Source: Streptomyces zhihengii | GTDB lineage: Bacteria > Actinomycetota > Actinomycetes > Streptomycetales > Streptomycetaceae | NCBI RefSeq assembly: GCF_016919245.1 | Contig: NZ_JAFEJA010000001.1 | Coordinates: forward strand, 4,789,501 to 4,853,500 | Direction of reading: 5' to 3' | DNA length: 64,000 bases | Part shown: positions 15,871-25,030 of the stretch, piece after piece | Layout: the number at the start of each line of letters is the position of its first letter | Numbering within the stretch: position 1 is the first letter of the stretch | Position numbers and translations under genes: made by a program | Notes under the pieces: model-generated | What the model saw: only the letters and a program-made list of their open reading frames with translations | Database searches by the model: none | Told to the model about the DNA's origin: nothing

Positions 15871-17370
15871 TCAGGGGGCGGGGGTGCCGATGGGGGAGGG
15901 GCCGGTCAGGCGGACCGGTTCGGTGCCGGTGGTGCTGTGGCGGGCCGCCCAGGTCTCCAGGGCGGTGCGGCAGGCGTGGTCGAGGTGGTGGAGGCCCGAG
16001 AGGTCGAGTTCGACGGGGCGGTCCTGGGGGAGGGCCTCCAGGCTGTCGAGTATCTTCGGCAGGCGCAGGAAGGTGGCGTTCCCCGACAGGTGGGCTTGCA
16101 CGGGGCCGGCGCCCTTGTCTATGACCTCCAGCCGGATGTGGGACGCCTCCCAGGCGGCCTTGACGACGGAGAGGGCCAGGCCGATCAGGACGCCCTCGAA
16201 CATGTTGACCGCGACGATGGACGCCGCCGTGACCACCAGGATCAGCGCCTCGCCCCGGTGCTCGCGCCACAGGCCGCCGAGCGCCCGCAGCGGGATGAGC
16301 TTGGAGCCCGCGTGGATCAGGACGCCCGCGAGGGCCGGCAGCGGGATCAGCGCCAGGGCGGACGGCAGCAGCGCCGCGAAGAGCAGCAGCCACACTCCGT
16401 GCATCACCCGGGACGCCTTGGTCCTCGCACCGGCCCGGACGTTGGCCGAGCTGCGCACGATCACGGCGGTCATGGGCAGGGCGCCCAGCAGGCCGCACAC
16501 GGTGTTCCCGGCGCCCTGGGCGACGAGTTCCTTGTTGTAGTCGGTCCGGGGTCCGTCGTGCAGCCGGTCCACGGCCGCCGCGCTGAACAGGCTCTCCGCG
16601 GAGGCGATCAGGGTGAAGGCGGCGACCGTCCCCAGCAGCCCGAAGCCCAGCAGCCCGGCGAAGGCGTCGGGCGAGGGCGGCTGGACGGCGTCGAACAGGC
16701 CCTGCACCTCGACCGTGGCCACCGGGAGCCCGAACGCGAGGGACGCGAGGGTGGCGAGCACGACCGCCGCCAGCGCCGCGGGGACGGCGCGCAGCGGCCG
16801 GGGCAGACGGTTCCACAGCACGAGTACGGCGACGGTCGCCGCGCCGAGCGCCAGCGAGGTGAGGGCGCGGGTGTCGCCGGTCGCGCCGGCGAGCGTGCCG
16901 GGCAGCCCGGTCAGTTTGTCCAGGCCGGACGCCGGGGCCGGCAGCCCCGCGGCGGCGTACAGCTGGCCCGCGATGAGCACCAGGCCGATGCCGGCGAGCA
17001 TGCCCTCGACGACCGACACCGAGATGGCCCGGAACCAGCGGCCCCAGCCGAGGCCGCCCATGGCGAGCTGGAGCAGTCCGGCCGTGAGCACGATCACCCC
17101 GAGGGCGGGCAGCCCGAACTGCTGGACCGCCTCGAAGACCAGCACGGTCAGTCCGGCGGCGGGGCCCGAGACCTGGAGGCTGCTGCCGCGCATCATGCCG
17201 GTGACGAGTCCGCCGACGATGCCGGTGATCAGCCCGAGTTCGGCGGGCACCCCGGAGGCCACGGCGACGCCCACGCAGAGCGGGAGGGCGACGAGGAAGA
17301 CGACGAGGGAGGCGGCGAAGTCCTGCCGCAGGTGGGGGAAGCGGGCCGGGCGGTCCCCGTCGGCGTTCAC
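15871..17370 (-). CDS. SulP family anion transporter with STAS domain
   Basis: A 499-residue membrane protein starting at GTG 17370, which overlaps the stop of the carbonic anhydrase gene. About 11-12 hydrophobic segments cover residues 15-400, with the SulP signature region SGVPAELGLITGIVGGLV and VSGPAAGLTVLVFE, then SAESLFSAAAVDRLHDG in the core. The C-terminus (about 410-490) is a STAS domain (PVELDLSGLHHLDHACRTAL). Fused or coupled SulP and beta-carbonic anhydrase genes are known in bacteria and suggest bicarbonate or another anion as the substrate. Confidence 0.92.
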   Translation of the reverse strand: MNADGDRPARFPHLRQDFAASLVVFLVALPLCVGVAVASGVPAELGLITGIVGGLVTGMMRGSSLQVSGPAAGLTVLVFEAVQQFGLPALGVIVLTAGLLQLAMGGLGWGRWFRAISVSVVEGMLAGIGLVLIAGQLYAAAGLPAPASGLDKLTGLPGTLAGATGDTRALTSLALGAATVAVLVLWNRLPRPLRAVPAALAAVVLATLASLAFGLPVATVEVQGLFDAVQPPSPDAFAGLLGFGLLGTVAAFTLIASAESLFSAAAVDRLHDGPRTDYNKELVAQGAGNTVCGLLGALPMTAVIVRSSANVRAGARTKASRVMHGVWLLLFAALLPSALALIPLPALAGVLIHAGSKLIPLRALGGLWREHRGEALILVVTAASIVAVNMFEGVLIGLALSVVKAAWEASHIRLEVIDKGAGPVQAHLSGNATFLRLPKILDSLEALPQDRPVELDLSGLHHLDHACRTALETWAARHSTTGTEPVRLTGPSPIGTPAP

Positions 17371-17963
17371 AGCGCGAGGAAGGCGTCGGAGCGGACGTCG
17401 TGCGCGAGGACGCGGCCGGTGTGCACCTCGTAGAACCAGCCGTGCAGGCGCAGCCGGCCCGCGGCGAGGCGCTGGGCGACGGCCGGGTACGCGCGCAGCC
17501 GCAGCAGTTGGGTCAGGACGTGGGTCTGCACGGCCGAGGTGACGGCGGGGTCCTCGGCTGACCCGGGCGGCAGCGCGGCTGCGGACTCCTGGGCGAGCCA
17601 GTCGCGGACGGCCGGTACGGCGGTGAGGTCGTCGCCGCGGACCAGGGCGCCGACGGCGCCGCAGTGGGAGTGGCCGCAGACGACGATGTCGGCGACGCCG
17701 AGGACCTCGACGGCGTACTCGACGGTGGCGGCCTCACCGGTGGGCCGCCCGGTGCCGTGCGGGGGGACGATGTTGCCGGCGGAGCGCAGCTCGAAGAGTT
17801 CGCCGGGCCGGGCGCCGGTGATCAGGGCGGGCACGACCCGGGAGTCCGAGCAGGTGATGAAGAGGACCTGGGGCGTCTGTCCCTCGGCCAGCCGGGCGAG
17901 TTCCCCGGGGCGTCCTGCGGACCGGCGGCCGTACGAGCGGGCGTGGTCGATCAGCGGTTGCAT
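17367..17963 (-). CDS. beta-carbonic anhydrase
   Basis: A 198-residue enzyme that interconverts carbon dioxide and bicarbonate. Zinc ligands are visible: Cys38 and Asp40 in ITCSDSRVVP, His98 and Cys101 in CGHSHCGAVG; Arg42 completes the Asp-Arg pair. RSAGNIV is the usual core motif. The ATG follows AGGAGGAACAACTGCC. It is translationally coupled to the SulP transporter gene, so bicarbonate made here may be exchanged by that transporter. Confidence 0.95.
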   Translation of the reverse strand: MQPLIDHARSYGRRSAGRPGELARLAEGQTPQVLFITCSDSRVVPALITGARPGELFELRSAGNIVPPHGTGRPTGEAATVEYAVEVLGVADIVVCGHSHCGAVGALVRGDDLTAVPAVRDWLAQESAAALPPGSAEDPAVTSAVQTHVLTQLLRLRAYPAVAQRLAAGRLRLHGWFYEVHTGRVLAHDVRSDAFLAL

Positions 17964-18141
17964 GGCAGTTGTTCCTCCTGGCGCGCCGGTGGGAGGCGCG
18001 TCGGTGCGTACGAGTCAGGGCGCAGGCGGGCACGGCGGAGCGCTCCCCCGTGTGCGCGGGCGGACGCGGGGGACGCGTCGCGCGCGGGGCGTGGGGGCCG
18101 GTGACGGGGAGTCGCTTCGCGGGCTCGTGCCGCGGGTCAGC

Positions 18142-18525
18142 TCAGCAGCGGAACACCTGGAGTGCGGGCAGCGAGCGGCCCGTCGCCGGTCTCGGCCCGT
18201 CCGCCGACGGCGGAAGGACCGGTGGGCGGGCGCCGGGGGAGGCGTCGGCGGCGCGCACGAGATGGTGGACGGTCCTCGGCGTCAGATCGCCGGGGCCGCG
18301 CGTGCGGTCGCGCCGGGACCAGTCGACCGGGTCGGTGGGCTGGTCCTTGCCGCGGCAGTGGACCGTTTCCTCAACGGCCCGCTCCGGGTGGTGGGGGCGC
18401 TCCGGAAGCGCGGGCGCGGTGGCCGCGTGCGCCGCGTGGGCCGGCGTCGTGGGCGCCGGGAACAGCAGGGCGGCGAGCACCAGCGCCAGGAGGACACATG
18501 CCGAGCGGGGCGTCGCACGGTGCAT
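18142..18525 (-). CDS. small secreted protein
   Basis: A 127-residue protein. The ATG at 18525 is selected because GGAAGGAGC precedes it; the frame extends further without a site. Residues 1-31 are a signal peptide (ACVLLALVLAALLF, then PAHA cleavage). The mature part is rich in Pro, Arg and His with a cysteine in HCRGK and one at the C-terminus, which could form a disulfide. No enzymatic motif is seen. Transcribed away from the ligase gene to its right; function unknown. Confidence 0.65.
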   Translation of the reverse strand: MHRATPRSACVLLALVLAALLFPAPTTPAHAAHAATAPALPERPHHPERAVEETVHCRGKDQPTDPVDWSRRDRTRGPGDLTPRTVHHLVRAADASPGARPPVLPPSADGPRPATGRSLPALQVFRC

Positions 18526-19135
18526 GGCGCGCTCCTTCCGCCGGAGTGGTGTCTCCTCCTCGCATTTCCAGGAAGCTAACACGCGCAAATTGCATGAAGC
18601 GTTAACTTCGAGTGAAGGCATCGACGGGCGTGCGAACGAATGGCCTGAATTCATCTCCACGGGCCAGCGGGGGAGCGGCCGAGAGCATTAGAGGCCCGGG
18701 ACGGGTTGGCCGGATCATGGTGTCCACGTGGGGATATGCCGTTGGCCATTTCTCCGGGCGGGGGTGTATGTGGTCGTCCTGTGAAGCGCCGGGGAATTCT
18801 CCGGACGGGGTGGTCCGGGTGTCGTAGGTGAATACGTGATTCGCACATGCGCACGATCCAGCGGCAGGATGGAGGCCCGGGGTACGCCTGTGCGAAAGCC
18901 TTTCCGGTGACGGCGTTCGGGGCGCCTTTCGTGGGTGCCCGCACCGGGCGCCTGGCGGGTCTTGCCCGTGCCGCCCGGGTGCGCATAGCGTCGCCGGCAC
19001 GACCGCCGGGAGCCGGCGCCGAGGCCTCCGGCACGACCGCCGCCGCCGAGGTCGCCGATATGACCGCCGGCGCCGATCTTCGGTACGACCGCCGCCGAGG
19101 TCGCCGATGCGACCGCCGAGAGAGGGGCCCACAGC
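18526..19135. other. 610-base region without a supported gene
   Basis: It holds the promoter side of the secreted protein (with GTTAAC and GCAA-A-TTGC symmetries near 18580-18606) and, from about 18995, three imperfect copies of CGGCACGACCGCCG (18995, 19029, 19081) with GAGGTCGCCGAT blocks in between. Several short frames cross it but none has both a ribosome binding site and sensible composition. Confidence 0.5.
18995..19118. repeat. imperfect short repeats upstream of the acyl-CoA ligase
   Basis: CGGCACGACCGCCG occurs at 18995 and 19029, and CGGTACGACCGCCG at 19081; GAGGTCGCCGAT follows two of them. The spacing is 34 and 52 bases. They may be degenerate repeats or regulator sites. Confidence 0.5.
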
Positions 19136-20818
19136 GTGCCGCACCCCGAGACGAACGACCCCGCGTACGCCCGCCTCACCGCGCCCGGGGCGCCGTTCGC
19201 CGTGGAGCGCGGCGAGGACGGGGCGCTGGAGTACGTGAGCGGCCCGCGGACGCTGCGTGAATTCGCCGAGACCACCTGGGCGTTCGGCGAGCGGCCGTTC
19301 CTCGTCGCGGAGAGCGGGACCCTCACGTACGGGGAGTTCTTCGCCGCGGCGAGCGCCCTCGCGTGCCGGTTCACCGAGGAGTACGGCTTGGTGCCCGGCG
19401 ACCGCGTCGCCATCGCCATGCGCAACCACCCCGAGTGGCAGATCGCCTTCTGGGCAGCCCAGTTGGCGGGGGTCGTCGCCGTCCCCCTCAACGCATGGTG
19501 GACCGAGCCGGAACTGACGTACGCGCTGGACGACTGCACGCCCCGGCTGCTGCTCGTCGACGGGGAGCGCCTGCCGCGGATGGACGCCTGGCGGCGGCGC
19601 AGGGGCGCGCGCTGCGTCGTCTTCCACGGCGACGGGCCGCGGGCCGAAGGGGTGGAGCGCTACGAGGACTTCCCGGCGCCCGATCCGTACGCCGCGCCGC
19701 CCGCCGTGGACGTCGCCCCCGAGGCGGACGCCACGATCATCTACACCTCCGGCACCACGGGCCGCCCCAAGGGCGCCGTCGCCACCCAGCTCGCGCAGGC
19801 CGGCGCCACCGTCCACCCGCGGTTCCACGCCACCGCCGCGGCCCTCGCGCGCGGCGCCGTCCCCGGGCAGGGCCCGAGCCCGGTCACCCTGATGACGTTC
19901 CCGTTCTTCCACGTCGCCGCGTTCACCACGCTCTACGCGATGATGGGCGTCGGCGGCACGCTCGTCCTGATGCGGCGCTGGGACGCCGAGCGGGCCCTCG
20001 CCCTCGTCGAGGAGCACCGGGTCACCCACTACTCCGGGGTGCCGGCCACCGCCCTCCAACTGCTCGACGCCGCCCGGCGGACGGGGGCGGGCCTGGAGAC
20101 GCTGACCCATCTCAACACCGGCGGCGCCGCGCCCCCGCCGGACCTCGTGGGGCGGCTGACCGCCGCGTACGGACGGCGGATCGAACCGCGCAACGGCTAC
20201 GGGCTCACCGAGACCAGCGGCGGGATGCTCGCCGCATCCGGCGACGGCTACCGCGCCGACCCCGGCGGCGTCGGCCGTCCCGCGCCCGCCGTGGAGACCC
20301 GTGTCGCCGGACCCTCGGGCGAGGCCCTGCCCGAGGGCGAGGTCGGCGAGCTGTGGATCCGTGGCCAGGGCGTCGTCCGCGGCTACTGGCGCGACCCGGC
20401 CGCGAGCGCCGCGGCGTTCCACGAGGGCTGGTTCAGGACCGGGGATCTGGCCACGGCCCGCGACGGGCGGATCAGCATCGTCGACCGGCTGACGGACATG
20501 ATCGTCCGCGGCGGCGAGAACGTGTACTGCGTCGAGGTCGAGGCGGCCCTGCACGGGCACCCCGACGTCGACGACTGCGCGGTGCTGGGCATGCCGCATC
20601 CGGAGCTGGGCGAGGAGGTGGCGGCCGTGGTCCGGCTGCGACCGGGCGCCACGGCGGGTCCCGGGGACCTGCGCGAGCACGTCGGCGCGGTGCTCGCGGC
20701 GTTCAAGGTGCCGGCGCACGTGGTGCTGCGCGACGAGCCGCTGCCCCGCAACGCCACGGGCAAGATCCTCAAGCGGGAGCTGCGGGACGGTTTCGTGGCA
20801 CAGCGCGTGGACGGCTGA
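19136..20818 (+). CDS. class I adenylate-forming acyl-CoA ligase
   Basis: A 560-residue AMP-dependent synthetase. The GTG at 19136 follows GAGAGAGGGG. Motifs are clear: the P-loop-like YTSGTTGRPKGA (about residues 203-214), the ANL core GYGLTETSGG, the hinge region WFRTGDLA...GRISIVDRLTDMIVRGGENV, and the C-terminal catalytic lysine in RNATGKILKREL. It should activate a carboxylic acid to the acyl-AMP and then the CoA thioester. The substrate cannot be told; fatty or aromatic acids are possible. It ends five bases from the convergent M6 protease gene. Confidence 0.92.
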   Translation: MPHPETNDPAYARLTAPGAPFAVERGEDGALEYVSGPRTLREFAETTWAFGERPFLVAESGTLTYGEFFAAASALACRFTEEYGLVPGDRVAIAMRNHPEWQIAFWAAQLAGVVAVPLNAWWTEPELTYALDDCTPRLLLVDGERLPRMDAWRRRRGARCVVFHGDGPRAEGVERYEDFPAPDPYAAPPAVDVAPEADATIIYTSGTTGRPKGAVATQLAQAGATVHPRFHATAAALARGAVPGQGPSPVTLMTFPFFHVAAFTTLYAMMGVGGTLVLMRRWDAERALALVEEHRVTHYSGVPATALQLLDAARRTGAGLETLTHLNTGGAAPPPDLVGRLTAAYGRRIEPRNGYGLTETSGGMLAASGDGYRADPGGVGRPAPAVETRVAGPSGEALPEGEVGELWIRGQGVVRGYWRDPAASAAAFHEGWFRTGDLATARDGRISIVDRLTDMIVRGGENVYCVEVEAALHGHPDVDDCAVLGMPHPELGEEVAAVVRLRPGATAGPGDLREHVGAVLAAFKVPAHVVLRDEPLPRNATGKILKRELRDGFVAQRVDG

Positions 20819-20823
20819 CCGGT

Positions 20824-22110
20824 TCAGGAGCGGGTGACCCGCACCCGGTAGGTGCCCTCGTCCTCGCCGACGACGAGGACGCGCACGCCGTTCTTCTTGT
20901 CGGTGAAGGTCTCGCCGGGCCGGAACGGCGCGTCGGACAGCTCGGCGTGGACGTTGGGGCTGCGGGTGCAGCCGCCGCTGTCGGGCTGGCTGTCCTCGAC
21001 GGTCACCGGGCCCTGGCCGGTGTCCACGTTGCTGCGGACGTGGTAGATCAGCACGCCCGGCTCGCAGACGGCGTCGTCGTTGCCCTCACGGGTGCGCACC
21101 TCGATCGCGTAGCCGGCGTCCTCGCCCAGCGGCACGATCGCCATCTTGGAGCCGCCGGAGACGGCGAGCGGGGTGAGCGCGTACTCGGTGGTGCCCGGTG
21201 CGGCGGCGCAGCGGATCTGGTCGTTGTCCAGCCAGCCCAGCTTCCACTTGTGCCAGCCGAGCAGGTCGTTGTTGGCCCCCCAGTCCTCGGACATGATGTC
21301 CCAGTGGCCGACGGCGCCGCCGCCCTGCGCCGTGTAGAGGTCGGGCAGCCCGAAGACATGGCCGTTCTCGTGCGGCAGGACGCGGTAGCCGGTCTCCTCG
21401 TACGATCCGGAGCCGTCGTCCTGGCGGCTGTACACGAAGGACGTGTTGGCCAGCGGCACCCCGTCCGCGTGCGGCGCCTCGTCGTTGCCGGAGAAGGTCA
21501 CGGAGAGCACGGTGTCCAGCGCGGAGGGGCCGGCGTTCGGGGTGACGATCACGTTGACGAGGTCGTACGCACTGAAATCGACCTCGGCGTCGGCGACCTC
21601 GACCAGGTCCTCGACGAGTGCCCGGTAGCCGGGCTCGTAGGGGGAGCCGCGGTCGAGGCCGTACTCCGCGAACGGCTTCGGCATCCGCAGCCAGTCGCCG
21701 ACCGGGGCGTGGGGGCGATAGGCGAGCCGGCCGTACGAACTGGTCCTGAACCACTCCGAGGTCTGCGGGAAGAACTCGGCGAGCCGGTCCAGCGCCGCGC
21801 CCTCGCCCTCCGCGTCGGAGAAGTCGATCATCAGGTTGAGGGCGCTGACCTCGCCGGTCGAGCGGGTGTACCCGGCGGGGGTGGGGAGGCCCTCCGACAT
21901 CTGCACGCCCAGGACCGAGGCGATGCGGCACGGGCCGAGCCCGGTGGTGTCCGGAGCGGCGACCGGGCCCGCCGACGCCCGGGTGGAGACGGGGAGCGTC
22001 GCGCTCGCCGTGGTGAGCCCCGCGAGCGCGAGCGCGGCGAGGGCGGCGAGGGGGCCGAGGCGGGACCGGCGGCCGTTCCGGCTGCGTATCCGGTGGCGGG
22101 GCTGCTGCAT
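20824..22110 (-). CDS. secreted M6 family metalloprotease (immune inhibitor A-like)
   Basis: A 428-residue protein. The N-terminus has a basic start and a hydrophobic signal segment (LGPLAALAALALAGLTTASA). The zinc site is HENGHVFGLPDLY (about residue 245), matching HExxH with an Asp two turns later, as in M6 peptidases. WDIMSEDWG after it is the conserved Met-turn region. The C-terminal part is beta-rich with paired cysteines. Probably exported and degrades extracellular protein. A Crp-type site lies 141 bases upstream of the start. Confidence 0.88.
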   Translation of the reverse strand: MQQPRHRIRSRNGRRSRLGPLAALAALALAGLTTASATLPVSTRASAGPVAAPDTTGLGPCRIASVLGVQMSEGLPTPAGYTRSTGEVSALNLMIDFSDAEGEGAALDRLAEFFPQTSEWFRTSSYGRLAYRPHAPVGDWLRMPKPFAEYGLDRGSPYEPGYRALVEDLVEVADAEVDFSAYDLVNVIVTPNAGPSALDTVLSVTFSGNDEAPHADGVPLANTSFVYSRQDDGSGSYEETGYRVLPHENGHVFGLPDLYTAQGGGAVGHWDIMSEDWGANNDLLGWHKWKLGWLDNDQIRCAAAPGTTEYALTPLAVSGGSKMAIVPLGEDAGYAIEVRTREGNDDAVCEPGVLIYHVRSNVDTGQGPVTVEDSQPDSGGCTRSPNVHAELSDAPFRPGETFTDKKNGVRVLVVGEDEGTYRVRVTRS

Positions 22111-22250
22111 GCGTTCGCCTTCGGGGCCGCGGCAGCAGGCCGGACCCTGGCTGCGCTCTGTCGATCAGCCTCAGTCGGGCGGGTGCGCGGCGCGCGCCGG
22201 GTGGTCCGATCGGGGAGTCTTCGGGGCGCGGGGGATTGAGAAGCGCGAGA

Positions 22251-22264
22251 GTGACGCAGGTCAC
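22251..22264. promoter_or_regulatory. GTG-N6-GTCAC site resembling Streptomyces Crp motif
   Basis: GTGACGCAGGTCAC is a palindrome (GTGAC-GCAG-GTCAC) and fits GTG-N6-GNCAC, the published Streptomyces Crp motif. It lies midway between the divergent M6 protease and TetR genes, about 145 bases from each start. Confidence 0.5.
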
Positions 22265-22408
22265 ATCGAGCTCGGGAAATAACCGGGGATCGTTTCCCCG
22301 TTTGCACCCCTGTCCCCCGCGAAACGGGGATGGGCTCCCCGCTTACGGGGCGGCCCCGCACACGCACCCGGCGCACCCGCCGGAGTACGACCGGAAGGAT
22401 GTGGAGCC

Positions 22409-23077
22409 GTGGGTACCGCCGCCACCGAGACGCCCCGCGTACCGCGACCGAGGGCCGACGCCCTGCGGAACCGTGAGCGGATCGTGTCGGCCGCGCGCGA
22501 GATGTTCGTCGAGTTCGGACCGGAGGTCCCGCTGGACGAGATCGCACGCCGCGCCGGCGTCGGCAACGCCACGCTCTACCGTCACTTCCCCGACCGGCAG
22601 GTCCTCGTCCGCGAGGTCGTCGTCTCCGTGATGTCCCGGACCACCGAACAGGCGGAGCGGATGACGGCCGAGGAGGCCGACCCGTTCACCGCCCTGCGGC
22701 GGTTCGTGCACATCGCGGCGGACGAGCGCGTCGGCGCGCTGTGCCCGATGCTCTCGGGCGACTTCGACGCCGACCACCCGGATCTCCACACCGGCCGCGA
22801 ACGCCTCGACCAGGCGGTGCTGAGCCTCGTGGAGCGCGCGCAGTCGGCGGGCCGGATGCGCGCCGACGTGGCCGTCGGAGACCTGATGGTCGCCCTCTCC
22901 CAGCTCACCCGGCCGCTGCCGGGCACGGGCTGCCTGAGCATGGACCGATTCGTCCACCGCCATCTCCAGCTGTTCCTGGACGGACTCGAGGCGCCCGCGC
23001 GCTCCGAGCTGCCGGGCGCGGCCGCGACCCTCGAAGACCTGCGGAGCACCGCCATGACGGAGACGGAGCGCGGCTGA
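22409..23077 (+). CDS. TetR family regulator
   Basis: A 222-residue protein starting at GTG 22409 behind GGAAGGATGTGGAG. The helix-turn-helix is at residues about 20-66: NRERIVSAAREMFVEFGPEV, then LDEIARRAGVGNATLYRHFPDR. The C-terminal two thirds bind an unknown ligand. It precedes a DHA2 exporter gene in the same direction, which it most probably represses. CGGGGA...TCCCCG inverted repeats around 22285-22345 are possible operators. Confidence 0.9.
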   Translation: MGTAATETPRVPRPRADALRNRERIVSAAREMFVEFGPEVPLDEIARRAGVGNATLYRHFPDRQVLVREVVVSVMSRTTEQAERMTAEEADPFTALRRFVHIAADERVGALCPMLSGDFDADHPDLHTGRERLDQAVLSLVERAQSAGRMRADVAVGDLMVALSQLTRPLPGTGCLSMDRFVHRHLQLFLDGLEAPARSELPGAAATLEDLRSTAMTETERG

Positions 23078-23257
23078 CGCCTCGGCGGCACCGACCGCTC
23101 CCGCCGGACCGCACCCCACCCGGGCGCCCGTCCCGGCCCCTTCACCTCACCCCGCCCCGGGGCGTCCCGACGCCGTGACGCCCACCCGGCGGACTTGTTC
23201 ACCGACCTTCCGCCGCGCCCTCGCGCGACCCTTTTCCGTACAGAGGTGGCCAGACCC

Positions 23258-24781
23258 ATGCCGAAAACTCCTGACATATCACTGCCTGATCCGAGTCGCT
23301 GGAAGGCCCTGGTCTTCATCGCCCTCGCCCAGCTGATGGTCGTGCTCGACGCGACGATCGTGAACATCGCGCTGCCGACCGCCCAGCAGGACCTGGGGAT
23401 CTCCGACGGGAACCGGCAGTGGGTCATCACCGCCTACGCCCTGGCCTTCGGCGGTCTGCTGCTCTTCGGCGGACGCATCGCCGACCTGTGGGGACGCAAG
23501 CGGACCTTCGTGGTCGGCCTGATCGGCTTCGCCGCCGCGTCCGCGCTCGGCGGAGCGGCCACCGGTGAGGCGATGATGCTCGGCGCCCGCGCACTCCAGG
23601 GCGCCTTCGGCGCGCTGCTCGCGCCCGCCGCGCTCTCCCTGCTCGCCGTGATGTTCACCGATGCCAAGGAGCGCGCCAAGGCGTTCGGCATCTACGGCGC
23701 GATCGCCGGTGGCGGCGGCGCCGTGGGCCTGATCCTCGGCGGCTTCCTCACCGAGTACCTGAACTGGCGCTGGACCTTCTTCGTCAACATCCCGTTCGCG
23801 ATCGTCGCCGCCGTCGGCGCGTACTTCGTCATCCGGGAGCCCGCGGGCACCCGCAACCGGGCCTCGCTCGACATCCCCGGCGTCGTGCTGTCCACGCTGG
23901 GTCTGGTCGCGCTGGTCTACGGCTTCACCCGGGCCGAGTCGGCCGGCTGGTCCGACTCGCTGACGGTCGGCATGTTCGTGGCCTCGGCCGTGCTGCTGCT
24001 CGCCTTCGTCGTCACCGAGGCCAAGGTGGCCGCCCCGCTGCTGCCGCTGCGCGTCCTGACCGAGCGCAACCGCGGCGGTGTCTACCTCTCGCTGGGCCTC
24101 GCCGTCATCGCGATGTTCGGGCTGTTCCTCTTCCTGACCTTCTACCTCCAGGTCGTGAAGGAGTACTCGCCCGTGATGACGGGCTTCGCCTTCCTGCCGA
24201 TGATCGTCGGCATGATCACGGGCTCCACCCAGATCGGCGCCCGGCTGATGACCCGTGTGCCGCCCCGGCTGCTGATGGCTCCGGGCTTCCTGCTCGCCGC
24301 CCTCGGCATGCTGCTCCTCACCCAGCTCGACGTGAACAGCTCCTACGCGGGCCTGATCCTGCCCGCGCAGCTCATGCTGGGCCTCGGCATGGGTACGGCG
24401 TTCATGCCGGCGATGTCGCTGGCCACGCACGGGGTGGACCCGGCCGACGCCGGAGTCGCGTCCGCCATGGTCAACACCTCGCAGCAGGTGGGCGGCGCCA
24501 TCGGCACCGCGCTGCTGAACACCATCGCCGCGTCCGCCACCACCTCGTACATCGCCTCGCACGCCGCGGGCGCGAGCGACCCGAGGGTCCTGGAGCTCCA
24601 GGGCATGGTGCACGGCTTCTCGTCCGCGATCTGGTGGGCCGTCGGCATCCTGGCCGCCTCCGCCGTGATCGCCGCGACCTTCGTCAACACCGGCCGTCCG
24701 GGCGGCGGTTCGCCCGTCGCCGGCTCCGGTGCCGGTGAGGGCGCCGAGGACGAGGTCCGGATCCCGGTCGTCGCCCACTGA
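23258..24781 (+). CDS. DHA2-type MFS drug exporter (14 TM)
   Basis: A 507-residue transporter. The ATG at 23258 (MPKTPDISLPDP) is used because AGAGGTGG precedes it. Motif C-type and A-type sequences are present: VVLDATIVNIALPTAQQDLG in TM1, GGRIADLWGRKRTF after TM2, and about 14 hydrophobic segments. It should export drugs or metabolites using the proton gradient. It is paired with the upstream TetR gene and followed by a 21-bp perfect terminator stem. Confidence 0.92.
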   Translation: MPKTPDISLPDPSRWKALVFIALAQLMVVLDATIVNIALPTAQQDLGISDGNRQWVITAYALAFGGLLLFGGRIADLWGRKRTFVVGLIGFAAASALGGAATGEAMMLGARALQGAFGALLAPAALSLLAVMFTDAKERAKAFGIYGAIAGGGGAVGLILGGFLTEYLNWRWTFFVNIPFAIVAAVGAYFVIREPAGTRNRASLDIPGVVLSTLGLVALVYGFTRAESAGWSDSLTVGMFVASAVLLLAFVVTEAKVAAPLLPLRVLTERNRGGVYLSLGLAVIAMFGLFLFLTFYLQVVKEYSPVMTGFAFLPMIVGMITGSTQIGARLMTRVPPRLLMAPGFLLAALGMLLLTQLDVNSSYAGLILPAQLMLGLGMGTAFMPAMSLATHGVDPADAGVASAMVNTSQQVGGAIGTALLNTIAASATTSYIASHAAGASDPRVLELQGMVHGFSSAIWWAVGILAASAVIAATFVNTGRPGGGSPVAGSGAGEGAEDEVRIPVVAH

Positions 24782-24812
24782 GGCGCGCCGGGGCCGCGGA
24801 AGGCCGCGGACC

Positions 24813-24858
24813 ACGCCAGGGGCCCCGCACGGTGCAGACCGTGCGGGGCCCCTGGCGT
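24813..24858. terminator. 21-bp perfect hairpin terminator
   Basis: The arms at 24813-24833 and 24838-24858 are exact complements around GCAG. It ends the exporter transcript. Confidence 0.85.
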
Positions 24859-24913
24859 CGAGGTGCGGCGCATTCCGGGGGTGCATCGCGGTTCGGCGAG
24901 GGCCGGCGAGCTG

Positions 24914-24983
24914 TGTCGCGGTGCCCTGCGGTGCGGTGTGGACTGTCGCGGTGCCCTGCGGTGCGGTGTGGACTGTCGCGGTG
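24914..24983. repeat. 30-base tandem repeat, 2.3 copies
   Basis: Identical units at 24914-24943 and 24944-24973, with a partial third to 24983. The unit begins TGTCGCGGTGCCCTGCGGTG and ends CGGTGTGGAC. It lies between the exporter terminator and the 3' end of the MarR gene and codes for nothing convincing. Confidence 0.85.
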
Positions 24984-25030
24984 GGTGAGGCGAGGTGGGG
25001 TGCAGTCCGGCGAGGTGCCGGCGCGGTCCG

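Noticed and set aside
15601..17433. 610-codon + strand frame across tRNA-Arg and SulP
   Set aside because: It runs through a tRNA and opposite a clear transporter gene; a shadow frame.
19363..22239. 958-codon + strand frame covering the ligase and M6 protease genes
   Set aside because: It overlaps two solid genes in another frame and lacks any recognisable domain.
24914..24983. CRISPR-like array
   Set aside because: The 30-base units are directly adjacent without spacers and only 2.3 copies exist; no cas genes.
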